A stretch of DNA of 43,053 nt from Comamonas testosteroni (lineage in GTDB: Bacteria; Pseudomonadota; Gammaproteobacteria; Burkholderiales; Burkholderiaceae_C), in the NCBI RefSeq assembly GCF_000761245.1, contig NZ_AWOR01000060.1, forward strand, positions 1 to 43,053, read 5' to 3'. The notes below the pieces were generated by a model. The model saw only the letters and a list, made by a program, of their open reading frames with translations. It was not told the origin of the DNA and ran no database searches. The first letter of the stretch is position 1. Every line of letters starts with the position of its first letter. Of this stretch, positions 1 to 7,626 are shown piece by piece. The position numbers were made by a program, and so were the translations under genes.

Positions 1-73
1 AGTCAAGGCGGCGTAAGACACGGAATTCCCTCGAAAAGCGTTGATGCCGAGAGAATATGGAAGAGGAGAGAGA

Positions 74-130
74 ATGTGCTCTCAATATTCGCCGCTGATC
101 GGTTTGAAATTGGAAGAAACTGCCCCGTGA
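74..130 (+). CDS. possible 18-codon leader ORF upstream of the Lrp-type regulator
   Basis: An ATG at 74 follows a purine-rich AGGAGAG tract (64-70) at good spacing. It opens an 18-codon frame whose TGA (128-130) overlaps the GTG start of the regulator (127-129). The arrangement would couple translation of the two frames. No homology is recognised. The same Shine-Dalgarno tract could instead serve an in-frame GTG at 76 of the regulator, giving an N-terminal extension unusual for the family. Speculative. Confidence 0.25.
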   Translation: MCSQYSPLIGLKLEETAP

Positions 131-582
131 ACTCGCTGGATCGAAAAATTCTTGCTGCGCTCGAAAACAATGGCCGCCTCACGGTGACCGAGCTGGCCGA
201 GCAGGTGGGCCTGAGCCTGTCACCCTGCCACCGGCGTGTGCGTGCACTGGAGGAGTCGGGCGTGATTCGCGGCTACCGCGCCGAGCTGGACCCTGCGGCG
301 CTGGGGCTGGATTTCTCGTCCCTGGTCTTTGTCACGCTCAAGGACAGCAAGTCCGTGCCCGCGTTCGAGGACGCCGTGGCCCAGCTCGACAACGTGGTGC
401 AGGCCCAGCGCCTGTTTGGCGACCCCGACTATCTGCTGCAGGTCGTGGTGCGTGATCTGCCGGCCTATCAGCGTCTCTATGACGAGCACCTGACCCGGCT
501 GCCCGGCGTGCTGCGCATGACTTCCACGCTGGTCATGAAGCATGTGGTGAGCAACAGGCCGCTGACGTCGGCGATGGAATAA
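127..582 (+). CDS. Lrp/AsnC family transcriptional regulator
   Basis: This is a 151-aa protein of typical Lrp/AsnC length. Residues about 2-62 form the N-terminal winged helix-turn-helix, with a clear recognition region (VTELAEQVGLSLSPCHRRV). Residues about 65-140 form the RAM/AsnC ligand-binding and oligomerisation domain, including the family-typical GDPDYLL. Such proteins bind DNA as dimers to octamers and respond to amino acids; the effector cannot be read from sequence. I chose GTG 127 because it gives the standard N-terminus (MNSLDRKIL) and has GGAAG at 112-116. An in-frame GTG at 76 would add 17 residues unlike the family. The target is often a divergent neighbour, which would lie left of the window. 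A terminator hairpin follows the gene. Confidence 0.85.
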   Translation: MNSLDRKILAALENNGRLTVTELAEQVGLSLSPCHRRVRALEESGVIRGYRAELDPAALGLDFSSLVFVTLKDSKSVPAFEDAVAQLDNVVQAQRLFGDPDYLLQVVVRDLPAYQRLYDEHLTRLPGVLRMTSTLVMKHVVSNRPLTSAME

Positions 583-600
583 GCCATGAAAAAAGCCATG

Positions 601-636
601 AAAAAAGCGCCGGTGACTTTCGTCACAGGCGCTTTG
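601..636 (+). terminator. hairpin terminator after the Lrp-type gene
   Basis: AAAGCGCC (604-611) pairs with GGCGCTTT (628-635), and GTGAC (613-617) pairs with GTCAC (622-626) around a TTTC loop. Only one position of the stem is mismatched. An A-run before and a T-run after the stem make it usable in both directions, so it also insulates against the minus-strand azurin transcript. Confidence 0.7.
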
Positions 637-642
637 GGCTAG

Positions 643-743
643 CCAGATTTGCTATTAATTCAGAAGCTTATTGCGCTTGCCTATCAATGTTTTCAGGTAT
701 TTATATAGCTGAAATACTTGTTGGGAAAGCGCTGCTAGCTACT
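643..743 (-). repeat. degenerate family B intergenic repeat downstream of azurin
   Basis: Read on the minus strand, the azurin stop is followed after 19 nt by AGTAGCTAGCAGCGCTTT (plus positions 726-743). Further on come TTGATAGGCAAGCGC (about 673-686) and AATAGCAAA. These resemble the ATAGCTGCTNNCGC core found at several other sites in this window. The copy is diverged, so its limits are approximate. No coding potential is seen in the 583-762 gap. Confidence 0.45.
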
Positions 744-762
744 AAAGAGTGAGCTTTCAGGA

Positions 763-1218
763 TCAGGAGCCCAGCTTGAGCGTGCCCTTCATGAGAGCCG
801 AGTGACCGGGGAAGGAGCAGAAGAAGGCGTAGTCCGTACCAGCCTTGAGCTTGCTCGCATCGATGTCGAACTTGGTGGTCTCGCCGCCGCCGATAACCTT
901 GGAGTGAGCCAGCACGCGTGCATCGCCGGCCTTCACATAGTCGGCACCAGCACCTGCGGCCATGCCGTCAGTGATCACGGCCTGCATGTCGGCGGCGGTG
1001 CTGACCACGATGTTGTGGCCCATGGCGGTCTTGGGCATCTTGCCCACATGCTTGAGAGTCACGCTGAACTTCTTGCAGGACTTGGGCACATCGATGCTTT
1101 TGACATTGAACTGCATGGCGTCGTTGCTCTCGACGACGGCTTCACAGCCTGCCGCCATGGCGGGTGCGCTCAGGGCACCGGCTGCACACAGGGCCAGGGT
1201 CATCAGAATCTTCTTCAT
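763..1218 (-). CDS. azu: azurin, periplasmic type-1 blue copper protein
   Basis: This is a 151-aa precursor of a small periplasmic electron carrier that shuttles electrons between cytochromes and redox enzymes. Residues 1-22 are a Sec signal peptide ending AMA. Taking the mature chain from Ala23, every known azurin landmark falls in register: Cys25 and Cys48 (mature 3 and 26) form the disulfide; Gly67, His68, Cys134, His139 and Met143 match the copper ligands Gly45, His46, Cys112, His117 and Met121. The motif [12 protein letters not shown] is diagnostic. The gene stands alone on the minus strand, and the physiological partner cannot be inferred. A diverged family B repeat follows its stop codon. 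Confidence 0.96.
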   Translation of the reverse strand: MKKILMTLALCAAGALSAPAMAAGCEAVVESNDAMQFNVKSIDVPKSCKKFSVTLKHVGKMPKTAMGHNIVVSTAADMQAVITDGMAAGAGADYVKAGDARVLAHSKVIGGGETTKFDIDASKLKAGTDYAFFCSFPGHSALMKGTLKLGS

Positions 1219-1429
1219 TGGCTATTCCTTTTCCTAAAAGCGAAACGGGAACCGCTGTGGCCTTGTCGCCCTCCAGGTTCCGCCGTTCATTCTTTCGGAA
1301 ACCTGCCCAGCCGGCTCAGTACAACTCATGCTCGCATGGGTTGTACTGTTGCACCTTGCGCTAACTCAATTCGCCGAGCATGCGTGCGTTCACTGCCTTG
1401 CAGCGTGCTGCCGGCGTTGCCTGCGCGCC

Positions 1430-2245
1430 TCAGAGCGTCAAGTCGTAGCCAATGGTGATGGGCGCGTGGTCCGAGAACTTCTCGCCCTTGTAGATGGATT
1501 CGGTGCGCGCCAGGGCCGCGATCGCCGGCGTGGCCAGGTGGTAGTCCAGCCGCCATCCCACGTTGTTGGCATAGGCCTGGCCGCGATTGCTCCACCATGT
1601 GTAGCAGGCGTCCGTGGTGTCGGGCTGGAGCAGACGGTAAACGTCCACCAGACCGCCGCTGATCTCGGTCTTGTGCAGCAGCTTGCTCATCCAGTCGCGC
1701 TCCTCGGGCAGGAAGCCGCTGTTTTTCTGGTTGCCGCGCCAGTTCTTGAGGTCGGCCTGCTGGTGCGCGATATTGATGTCGCCGCAGAGCACGAAGTCGC
1801 GCTCGGCCTTGAGATGCATCAGGTGGCTGTGCATCTTGGCCAGAAAGCGGAACTTGGCCTCCTGGCGCAGCTCGCCCGAGCTGCCGCTGGGAAAGTAGGC
1901 GCTGATGATGGACAGCTTGCGGCCGGGCGTGTCGAAGCGGGTTTCGACGTAGCGGCCTTCGGCATCGAACTCGTCGATGTCGAAGCCCACGACCACATCG
2001 CTGGGCTCGTGGCGGGTATAGACGCCCACGCCCGAATAGCCCTTCTTCTCGGCAAAGTGGAAGTAGCCTTTCATGCCGGCCAACACTTCAAAGCGCCCGG
2101 CCATATCCGAAGCCTGGGCCTTGATTTCCTGGACGCAAATACAATCCGGCGCAGTGGCTTCGATCCAGGCTTCGGCGCCTTTGGTCGTGGCAGAGCGGAT
2201 ACCGTTGAGGTTGAGGCTGGTTAATTTGAACAAGGATGAATCCAT
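1430..2245 (-). CDS. xthA: exodeoxyribonuclease III (AP endonuclease, EEP family)
   Basis: This 271-aa protein of the endonuclease/exonuclease/phosphatase fold cuts at abasic sites and digests 3' ends in base-excision repair. The family landmarks are intact: SLNLNGIRSA at the N-terminus, the metal-binding Glu40 in CVQEIKAQ, Asp156 and Asn158 in CGDINIAH, and the C-terminal catalytic SDHAP (Asp259, His260). The frame stays open through antisense pyrE, so the start needs judgement. ATG at 2245 gives MDSSLFKLTS; a TTG at 2233 would give the shorter N-terminus more usual for the family. No strong Shine-Dalgarno is seen for either. With ATG 2245 the start codon overlaps that of divergent pyrE. Confidence 0.93.
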   Translation of the reverse strand: MDSSLFKLTSLNLNGIRSATTKGAEAWIEATAPDCICVQEIKAQASDMAGRFEVLAGMKGYFHFAEKKGYSGVGVYTRHEPSDVVVGFDIDEFDAEGRYVETRFDTPGRKLSIISAYFPSGSSGELRQEAKFRFLAKMHSHLMHLKAERDFVLCGDINIAHQQADLKNWRGNQKNSGFLPEERDWMSKLLHKTEISGGLVDVYRLLQPDTTDACYTWWSNRGQAYANNVGWRLDYHLATPAIAALARTESIYKGEKFSDHAPITIGYDLTL

Positions 2246-2945
2246 GGTGGTGAGTGAGAAGCCAATGGGCGGTGCAGACCGTCTGGCGCAGGATTTCGTG
2301 CAGTTTGCCGTCGATGCGGGCGTGCTGCGTTTCGGCGAGTTCAAGACCAAGGCCGGGCGCATGAGCCCGTACTTCTTCAATGCCGGCCTGTTCGACGATG
2401 GCGCCAAGATGGCCCGTCTGTCCGAATTCTATGCAAAAGCCATTCTGGCCAGCGGCATGGAGTTCGATATGGTCTTCGGGCCTGCCTACAAGGGCATCCC
2501 TTTGGCAGCCACGGTGGCGGTGGAGCTGGCGCGCCAGGGCAAGAACGTGCCCTTTGCCTACAACCGCAAGGAAGCCAAGGATCATGGCGAAGGCGGCACC
2601 CTGGTGGGCGCTCCCCTCAAGGGCCGCGTGCTCATCATTGACGACGTGATGTCGGCCGGAACGGCCGCGCGTGAGTCGATTGCCATCATCAAGGCCGCCG
2701 GTGCCCAGCCGCATGCCGTGGCCATCGCTCTGGATCGCCAGGAAATGGCGACAGAGAATGGTCAGGACGTGTCGCACAGCGCCGTGCAATATGTGCGCAA
2801 CCAGCTGGGCATGCAGGTGTGTGCGATTGCCAAGCTGGCAGATCTGTTGCTTTATCTCGAGCAGCAGGGCGGGGAGGCCGGCCCCGAGCATCATGAGCGC
2901 GTGCTGGCCTACCGTCAGCGTTATGGTGTCGAAGACAAGGAATAA
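2244..2945 (+). CDS. pyrE: orotate phosphoribosyltransferase
   Basis: This 233-aa enzyme of de novo pyrimidine synthesis joins orotate to PRPP to give OMP in the cytoplasm. The type I phosphoribosyltransferase fold is clear. The PRPP loop RVLIIDDVMSAGTA spans residues about 128-141. The orotate-side segment FKTKAGRMSPYFFNAG (about 33-48) and the flexible catalytic segment YNRKEAKDHGEGG (about 106-118) are complete. ATG 2244 is supported by AAGGA at 2232-2236; a second ATG (Met8) is less well placed. Its promoter must lie inside the divergent exonuclease gene. The next gene starts 8 nt after the stop and probably shares the transcript. Confidence 0.95.
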   Translation: MVVSEKPMGGADRLAQDFVQFAVDAGVLRFGEFKTKAGRMSPYFFNAGLFDDGAKMARLSEFYAKAILASGMEFDMVFGPAYKGIPLAATVAVELARQGKNVPFAYNRKEAKDHGEGGTLVGAPLKGRVLIIDDVMSAGTAARESIAIIKAAGAQPHAVAIALDRQEMATENGQDVSHSAVQYVRNQLGMQVCAIAKLADLLLYLEQQGGEAGPEHHERVLAYRQRYGVEDKE

Positions 2946-2953
2946 ACACGCAA

Positions 2954-3619
2954 ATGAAGCAGGCCTTGCATGCAAAACTGAGTTTGTATGTGGTAGCTAC
3001 CGTCTTGGCAGGAGCCATGCCGGCTCAAGCCCAGGCCAATAGCGGCGGTATCTACGCCTGCACGGATGCCAATGGGCGGCGCATCACGGCCGACAGGCCG
3101 ATTGCCTCCTGCGTCGATCGCGAGCAGCGTGTGCTCGGCAACACGGGGGTCGAAGTGCGCCGCGTGGGCCCCACGCTGACCGATCAGGAGCGCAGCGCAC
3201 AGGAGGCCAAGCGCCGCCAGGACCAGGTCGAGCAGCAGCGCCTGCGCGAGGAGCGCTCGCGTGACCGCGCCATGCTGGCGCGCTTTCCCAGCCAGGGCGT
3301 GCATGATGCTGCCAGGGCCGAGGCGATTGCCCAGGTCAACGATGTGATCGGCGTGGCTCAGAAGCGCCAGATCGATCTTCAGGAACGTCGCCGCAAGCTC
3401 AACACCGAGCTGGAGTTCTATCAGAACGATCCGAAGAAAGCTCCCGCCAATCTGCGCCGCCAGCTCGACGACAACACGGAATCCCAGGCCGAGCAGCAGC
3501 GCTTCATCAAGCAGCAGGAAGAGGAAAAGCAGCGCATCAACCAGCGCTTCGATGCCGAGCTGCAGCAGCTGCGCAAGCTATGGGCAGAGCTGCCGCCTGC
3601 CGCGCCGCGCTCGCACTGA
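2954..3619 (+). CDS. secreted DUF4124-type protein with coiled coil
   Basis: This 221-aa protein has a Sec signal peptide (residues 1 to about 26, ending AQA). It is followed by a DUF4124-like module (GGIYACTDANGRRITADRP) with Cys36 and Cys53, which could form a disulfide. The remainder is charged and rich in Gln, Arg and Glu, and predicts long alpha-helical coiled coils at about 75-105 and 125-215. A periplasmic or envelope location is likely. The function of DUF4124 proteins is not established. An AAGGA tract overlapping the pyrE stop serves as its ribosome-binding site, so it is probably cotranscribed with pyrE. The gene ends 11 nt from the convergent gene at 3631. Confidence 0.75.
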   Translation: MKQALHAKLSLYVVATVLAGAMPAQAQANSGGIYACTDANGRRITADRPIASCVDREQRVLGNTGVEVRRVGPTLTDQERSAQEAKRRQDQVEQQRLREERSRDRAMLARFPSQGVHDAARAEAIAQVNDVIGVAQKRQIDLQERRRKLNTELEFYQNDPKKAPANLRRQLDDNTESQAEQQRFIKQQEEEKQRINQRFDAELQQLRKLWAELPPAAPRSH

Positions 3620-3630
3620 CGGCTACGCCT

Positions 3631-3984
3631 TCAGTCTTCGTGGCCGTCTTTGTGCATGGCCATGACTCGACCCAGCAGCAGGGTCGCAATCCAGGCCACT
3701 GCCGCAATGATCAAGGGCATCTGCACCAGCAGCGGTGCCTGAGCCATGAGCATCAGCGCATCGGCTTGCCACAGCGCCCCATAACCCTTGAACAAGCCAT
3801 AGGCCAGCCATAGCAGCAGGCCTGCGCTGGCAATGGTGGCCATGCTGCGCATATTGCGGCCGTCACGGCTGCCTGCCGGAACGCGCAGGGCCGAGCGCCA
3901 AAGCCAGCCCATGGCCGCCAGCACCAGCAGCACGCAGGCCGCGACGGACAGCGGCAACCAGAGGGAGAGAGGAATCAGCGACAT
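3631..3984 (-). CDS. small hypothetical inner-membrane protein
   Basis: This 117-aa protein is not recognised. Three hydrophobic segments are visible, at residues about 8-28, 48-66 and 83-105. They are separated by a short Arg-rich loop (SRDGRNMRS) and end in a charged tail (MHKDGHED). It is therefore probably a three-pass inner-membrane protein. No strong Shine-Dalgarno stands before the ATG at 3984. Its stop lies 11 nt from the stop of the DUF4124 gene. Hydrophobic composition and codon usage in keeping with its neighbours support a real gene, but the function is unknown. Confidence 0.55.
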   Translation of the reverse strand: MSLIPLSLWLPLSVAACVLLVLAAMGWLWRSALRVPAGSRDGRNMRSMATIASAGLLLWLAYGLFKGYGALWQADALMLMAQAPLLVQMPLIIAAVAWIATLLLGRVMAMHKDGHED

Positions 3985-4020
3985 GGCGCCGCACTTTAGC
4001 CCAGTTGATCACTGGATGAA

Positions 4021-4046
4021 AAAGAAAATACCCACCGAGGTGGGCA
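4021..4046 (-). terminator. terminator of the 72-aa unknown gene
   Basis: On the minus strand CCCACC and GGTGGG (plus 4031-4036 and 4039-4044) form a 6-bp stem with a tight two-base loop, followed by TATTTTCTTTTTC. This is a typical intrinsic terminator, 25 nt after the stop of the gene at 4071. Confidence 0.65.
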
Positions 4047-4070
4047 TGCATGAAGGGGCTTGTCAGCTGC

Positions 4071-4289
4071 TCAGTTTGCGCGCCAGACCACATGGTGGCC
4101 CGGCACGGACTGAATGCCCAGCACGGTGGCGTGGTGGGCGAGCAGCTCTTCGAAGGTCTTGGTGATTTCGCTGCTGGCAGTGCTGCCTTCATATTCCGTG
4201 GCCACCTGTGTCGCGGTAAAGGAATTGGCGCCAAAGCTTTGCACGATGTTGCGCAGCTTGTCGAGGTTGGGGGTGAACACGGCGTCCAT
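4071..4289 (-). CDS. hypothetical 72-aa protein
   Basis: The short protein MDAVFTPNLDKLRNIV... is not recognised. The ATG at 4289 is preferred over an in-frame ATG at 4331 because AAGGAG (plus 4298-4303) lies 8 nt before it. The sequence is predicted helical. Its segment FTATQVATEY followed by ITKTFEELLAHHATVLG has the rhythm of a small winged-helix module, but that is only an impression. A good ribosome-binding site and a dedicated terminator (4021-4046) argue for a real, separately transcribed gene. Confidence 0.65.
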   Translation of the reverse strand: MDAVFTPNLDKLRNIVQSFGANSFTATQVATEYEGSTASSEITKTFEELLAHHATVLGIQSVPGHHVVWRAN

Positions 4290-4379
4290 GGCAGCAACTC
4301 CTTTTCGGGCAATCAAACCAGTACTGCCCATAGTTTATCCAGCAGCCTGTGCCAGGCAAGAGGGCCTTTGCCCACATGG

Positions 4380-5510
4380 CTATTGATTGATGGAGAGCAA
4401 TGTGCGAATCACGTCCGAGCGCGTGATGACCCCGACCAGGGTTTTGCCGCGCAGCACGGCAATGAACTGCACGCTGTGCGATGCCAGCTCGTGCAGCAGA
4501 TCGCCCATGGGCGTGTCTTCCTGCACGCTCATCTCTGGTGCGCGCATCAGCTCCTGAGCTATGGATTGCACCTTGGATGGCCGGCTGCGCAGGCGCTGCC
4601 AGAGGTTTTGCTGCTGGCGCGCGCGGTGGTCCTGCCAGAGCCAGTCGAACAGGTCGGCGCGCAGCACCCGGCCGATCAGCTCGCCCTGTTCATTCACCAC
4701 GGGCAGGCTCTTGATCAGGTGGCGGTGAAACAGCTCGGCGACTTCTTCGAGCGGAGTCTGCGGGCCCACGGTCAGGAGCTTGGCGGACATGACGGTGCCG
4801 CAGTTCACGCTGGACAGCCGGCGCTTGATGGCCTCCTCCTCGGCGGCGGCCAGCAGCTCACCCAGGTCCTCGGGTGTCAGGTTGTAGCTTTGCTCGAAGC
4901 GCTGCAACAGTTGTTCCAGATCCTGCTCGCTCAGTGCCAGGCGCGTGGTGGGGCGCTGGGTCTTGGCCGCCAGGGGCGGCTGGTGCAGATAGGGGCGGCC
5001 GCAGGCGCGGTGGTAGAGCACGCCGACGGCGGCAAGAACGCCCGAGAGCACGGCCATGGGCACCAGCAGATGCCAGCCAAGGGGAGCCATCTGTGCGGAG
5101 GCCAGTACCGTCAGCAAGGCCACGGCGCCGCCCGGCGGGTGCAGGGCGCGCAGCAGCAGCATCAGGGCAATGGCGCCCGCCACGGCCAGCGCGGCCAGCG
5201 AGGTCTGGGACAGCATGGGGAACGCCCACAGCAGCAGCAAGGTGTAGAGCGCGGGCACGGTGTTGCCGACCACACAGTTCCAGGGCTGGGCCAGCGGGCT
5301 GCTGGGCACGGCGAACACGAGCACGGCGGTGGCGCCCAGCGGTGCGAACAGGAACAGGGTGTTGGGAAAGAAATGCTCGACCAGCCCCACCAGAATGCCG
5401 GCCAGTGCCAGACCCAGACCTGCGCCGATGCTGGCGCGGATCAGCTCTTTCCAAGAAGGGCGCGAGGCCACCGGCCCCAGGCGCTGCCACATTGTTTGCA
5501 TGACGGACAT
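4380..5510 (-). CDS. HPP family membrane protein with two C-terminal CBS domains
   Basis: This 376-aa protein has an N-terminal HPP domain (residues about 20-175) with four to five membrane helices and the signature LHPPGGA that names the family. A charged linker (about 180-235) follows. It ends in a cytoplasmic CBS pair (about 239-290 and 318-372: TVMSAKLLTVGP, SLPVVNEQGELIGRV, FIAVLRGKTLVGVITRSDVI). HPP proteins have been linked to nitrite transport in cyanobacteria and chloroplasts; the substrate here is unknown. CBS pairs usually bind adenine nucleotides and gate the attached domain. It appears monocistronic, with no strong terminator after its stop. Confidence 0.85.
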   Translation of the reverse strand: MSVMQTMWQRLGPVASRPSWKELIRASIGAGLGLALAGILVGLVEHFFPNTLFLFAPLGATAVLVFAVPSSPLAQPWNCVVGNTVPALYTLLLLWAFPMLSQTSLAALAVAGAIALMLLLRALHPPGGAVALLTVLASAQMAPLGWHLLVPMAVLSGVLAAVGVLYHRACGRPYLHQPPLAAKTQRPTTRLALSEQDLEQLLQRFEQSYNLTPEDLGELLAAAEEEAIKRRLSSVNCGTVMSAKLLTVGPQTPLEEVAELFHRHLIKSLPVVNEQGELIGRVLRADLFDWLWQDHRARQQQNLWQRLRSRPSKVQSIAQELMRAPEMSVQEDTPMGDLLHELASHSVQFIAVLRGKTLVGVITRSDVIRTLLSINQ

Positions 5511-5533
5511 AGGCTCAGGCTGCGGGGCGCAAG

Positions 5534-5573
5534 ATTGATAGCTGCTCCCGCAATGTTGTATTGATTAATGCGG
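5534..5573 (+). repeat. family B repeat, variant with CCGCAAT
   Basis: ATTGATAGCTGCTCCCGCAA begins at 5534 and carries the ATAGCTGCT core. It shares the extension CCGCAAT with the copy near 13546. CCGCA (5548-5552) can pair with TGCGG (5569-5573). Unlike most copies, it does not follow a stop codon in its own orientation. Confidence 0.45.
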
Positions 5574-5583
5574 CAATTCTGTC

Positions 5584-5618
5584 AAAAAAAAGCTCCACAG
5601 GGTGAGCTGTGGAGCTTT
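5584..5618 (-). terminator. terminator of the nitroreductase gene
   Basis: GCTCCACAG (5592-5600) pairs perfectly with CTGTGGAGC (5607-5615) over a 6-nt loop. On the minus strand the stem is followed by TTTTTTTT (complement of 5584-5591), making a strong intrinsic terminator 19 nt after the nitroreductase stop. Confidence 0.85.
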
Positions 5619-5636
5619 GGCGGGATTGGCGCCGCT

Positions 5637-6212
5637 TCAGGCAGTGGCGGCGGCTTGAACGGCTCCGGCACTCAGCATTTCGGCCAGCAGCTTGCGGCCC
5701 GAGGGCTGCTCGCGCTCGCGCAGATCGTCGGGCAAAGTGGAGGCATCGGCGCGGCGGCCCACGGCGATCACGCATTCGGGCACCAGATGCTCGGGCAGGT
5801 TCAGCACCTTGCGGGCTTCATCGGCAGAGAGGCCGCCCATGGCGTGCGTGGCCAGGCCCATGGCATGGGCCTGCAGCGCCAGATAGCCCCAGGCGCAGCC
5901 CGCATCGAAGCTGTGCTTGGCGGCGGAAGCCTGCTTGTCCGACAGCAGCACGATCAGCGCGCCGCCATTCAGGCACCAGCGGCGGTTGGCTTCGTTGGGG
6001 ATCTGCGAGAACGCCTGCCAGTTCGCGTCATCGCGCAGGGCGTAGGCAAAGTGCCAGGGCTGCTTGTTGCTGGCCGAAGGCGCCCAGCGGGCGGCTTCCA
6101 CCAACTGCTCCATCTGGGCAGCACTCAGTGCTTCAGGTACAAAGGCGCGGGGCGACATGCGCTCGATGAATTGCGCGTGGACGGGAACGGTACTGCTACG
6201 GGTGGTGCTCAT
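5637..6212 (-). CDS. nitroreductase family protein (FMN-dependent)
   Basis: This 191-aa protein has the nitroreductase/NfsA-NfnB-like fold, which binds FMN at a homodimer interface and reduces nitro compounds, quinones or similar acceptors with NAD(P)H. The N-terminal RMSPRAF, the segment ARWAPSASNKQPWHF (about 42-56) and the C-terminal LREREQPSGR are typical of FMN contacts in the family. The helix WGYLALQAHAMGLATHAMGG is also typical. The physiological substrate cannot be assigned; this subgroup is mostly uncharacterised. It is monocistronic, with its own terminator. Confidence 0.85.
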   Translation of the reverse strand: MSTTRSSTVPVHAQFIERMSPRAFVPEALSAAQMEQLVEAARWAPSASNKQPWHFAYALRDDANWQAFSQIPNEANRRWCLNGGALIVLLSDKQASAAKHSFDAGCAWGYLALQAHAMGLATHAMGGLSADEARKVLNLPEHLVPECVIAVGRRADASTLPDDLREREQPSGRKLLAEMLSAGAVQAAATA

Positions 6213-6230
6213 GGTGATATCGCTGAACTG

Positions 6231-6268
6231 AAAAGAAAAGGGCCCGCCTACTGTACAGAGGCGGGCCC
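6231..6268 (-). terminator. terminator of the two-anchor membrane protein gene
   Basis: GGGCCCGCCT (6240-6249) pairs perfectly with AGGCGGGCCC (6259-6268). On the minus strand the stem is followed by TTTTCTTTTC. A second hairpin without a T-run, GCTCCGGC (6284-6291) with GCCGGAGC (6298-6305), lies between it and the stop at 6313. Confidence 0.75.
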
Positions 6269-6312
6269 GAAACCATAGCGCAAGCTCCGGCCTTTTTGCC
6301 GGAGCCGGAAAA

Positions 6313-7350
6313 TCAGGACTTTTGACCCGATTGCGCGCCGATGCCGCGCAAATGGCGCTCCATGCGGAACATCACCAGCGCCATCATCACCATCACCAGG
6401 CAGGAAATCAGCAGCGTGGCAAAAGCCGTGTCCATGCCCAGAAACTCCCACTTTTCCTCATCGGGGTTGTCGCCGCGCAGCTTGGCGGCCGTGCGGTCGA
6501 ACGACAGCGTGTAGTTGGTCAGCAAGGTGTTGACGATCTGCGGGGCGGACTGCTGCTGCAGCTTCTTGGCCAGGTTTTCGTTGCCCAGCACCTTCTCCAG
6601 TGCCACGGGCAGTCCCTTGATGTAGGCCGTGTACGAGCCCTCGCCATGCTCCATCTCTGCGGCCTGGGCACGGTCGTTGATTTCGGAGGCCAGGTTCACC
6701 GGATCCATCAGCATGGCGTCTTCGCCCGCCGCCTCGGCAGCGGCCGCAATCGCTGCATCGGCTGCCGCATCTGCGGCGGCACGGGCCATGCGGTCCTCGC
6801 GGGTCAGCGAGATGCGGCGTGCCGTCCAGGCGGCATCCACTTCGGCAGCGGCCGCGTCGGCGGCGTCCTTGTCGCAGCAGGAGTTCTCACGCGCTTCGCG
6901 CATCTTGATCTGGCGGTTGACATCGTCGGCCGAGGGCAGGGCATCGCCCTTGAGCAGGGGGTGGATGGGATCCAGGCCCTGGCTGCTGTTTTCCGTTTCT
7001 ACGCGTTTGCGCGCAGCCGTGTCCTTGTAGATGAAGCCACGCAGCAGGCCGTCGGCCTTGCGGAAATCCGGACGCAGGGCGGGGTCAGCCAGACGCTTTT
7101 CCATGGGCACGGCGTTGCCGAGGCCGCTCAGATCGCGACCGGTCTCTTCTTCCATGTACTTGAGGTCGTAGGGTGCATCCTTCCAGTTCAGCGCCGTTGC
7201 ACCGGCAGTGGCGGTATCGGGCTTCTTGGGCTTGTAGTGGTCCCAGATCCAGTGGCCCATGCCAAACAGCACAAAGATGGAAAAGGCGAGCAAGACAAGA
7301 CGCAGAACTTGAATCAGCAAATCTTCTGCGCGGCGCAAGAGGGTCAGCAT
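6313..7350 (-). CDS. hypothetical membrane protein with N- and C-terminal anchors and an Ala-rich centre
   Basis: This 345-aa protein is not recognised. ATG 7350 is preferred over an upstream in-frame TTG (7395) because AAGGA lies about 11 nt before it. The start gives MLTLLRRAEDLLIQVLR, then a membrane helix at about 15-35. A long soluble region follows, with a Cys pair (NSCCDKD) and a strikingly Ala-rich stretch (AAADAAADAAIAAAAEAAGE). A second membrane helix near 310-332 (FATLLISCLVMVMMALVMF) precedes a basic tail. The topology suggests a large periplasmic or cytoplasmic domain held at both ends. It has its own terminator and appears monocistronic. Confidence 0.7.
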   Translation of the reverse strand: MLTLLRRAEDLLIQVLRLVLLAFSIFVLFGMGHWIWDHYKPKKPDTATAGATALNWKDAPYDLKYMEEETGRDLSGLGNAVPMEKRLADPALRPDFRKADGLLRGFIYKDTAARKRVETENSSQGLDPIHPLLKGDALPSADDVNRQIKMREARENSCCDKDAADAAAAEVDAAWTARRISLTREDRMARAAADAAADAAIAAAAEAAGEDAMLMDPVNLASEINDRAQAAEMEHGEGSYTAYIKGLPVALEKVLGNENLAKKLQQQSAPQIVNTLLTNYTLSFDRTAAKLRGDNPDEEKWEFLGMDTAFATLLISCLVMVMMALVMFRMERHLRGIGAQSGQKS

Positions 7351-7626
7351 AGGCAGCAAATCCTTGTAAAAAGCTTGAGTGGTCTGCACTTTCAACTATG
7401 AAATTGGAAGCGCGTGAATGATCGCGATTGTAGGAAGCGAATCAGAAAGTCGTAATTTGTTACAGGTGAGGCGACAAATGCATGCTTCTGTCCTGCCCAG
7501 CGCTCGTTTTTGGGCCAGGCACGCCGGTGCTGCTCCTCTTCACCTCACGAAGGGGCGATGCACCCAGATCCTGTAACGGAATTACGAAACCGCTGTAATG
7601 GAGTTTTGATGGATCGAGGCTGGATC

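Noticed and set aside
4050..5564. 504-codon plus-strand frame antisense to the HPP/CBS gene
   Set aside because: It is very rich in Gln, Gly and His, as expected for antisense of a GC-rich gene, while the minus-strand frame has clear HPP and CBS motifs.
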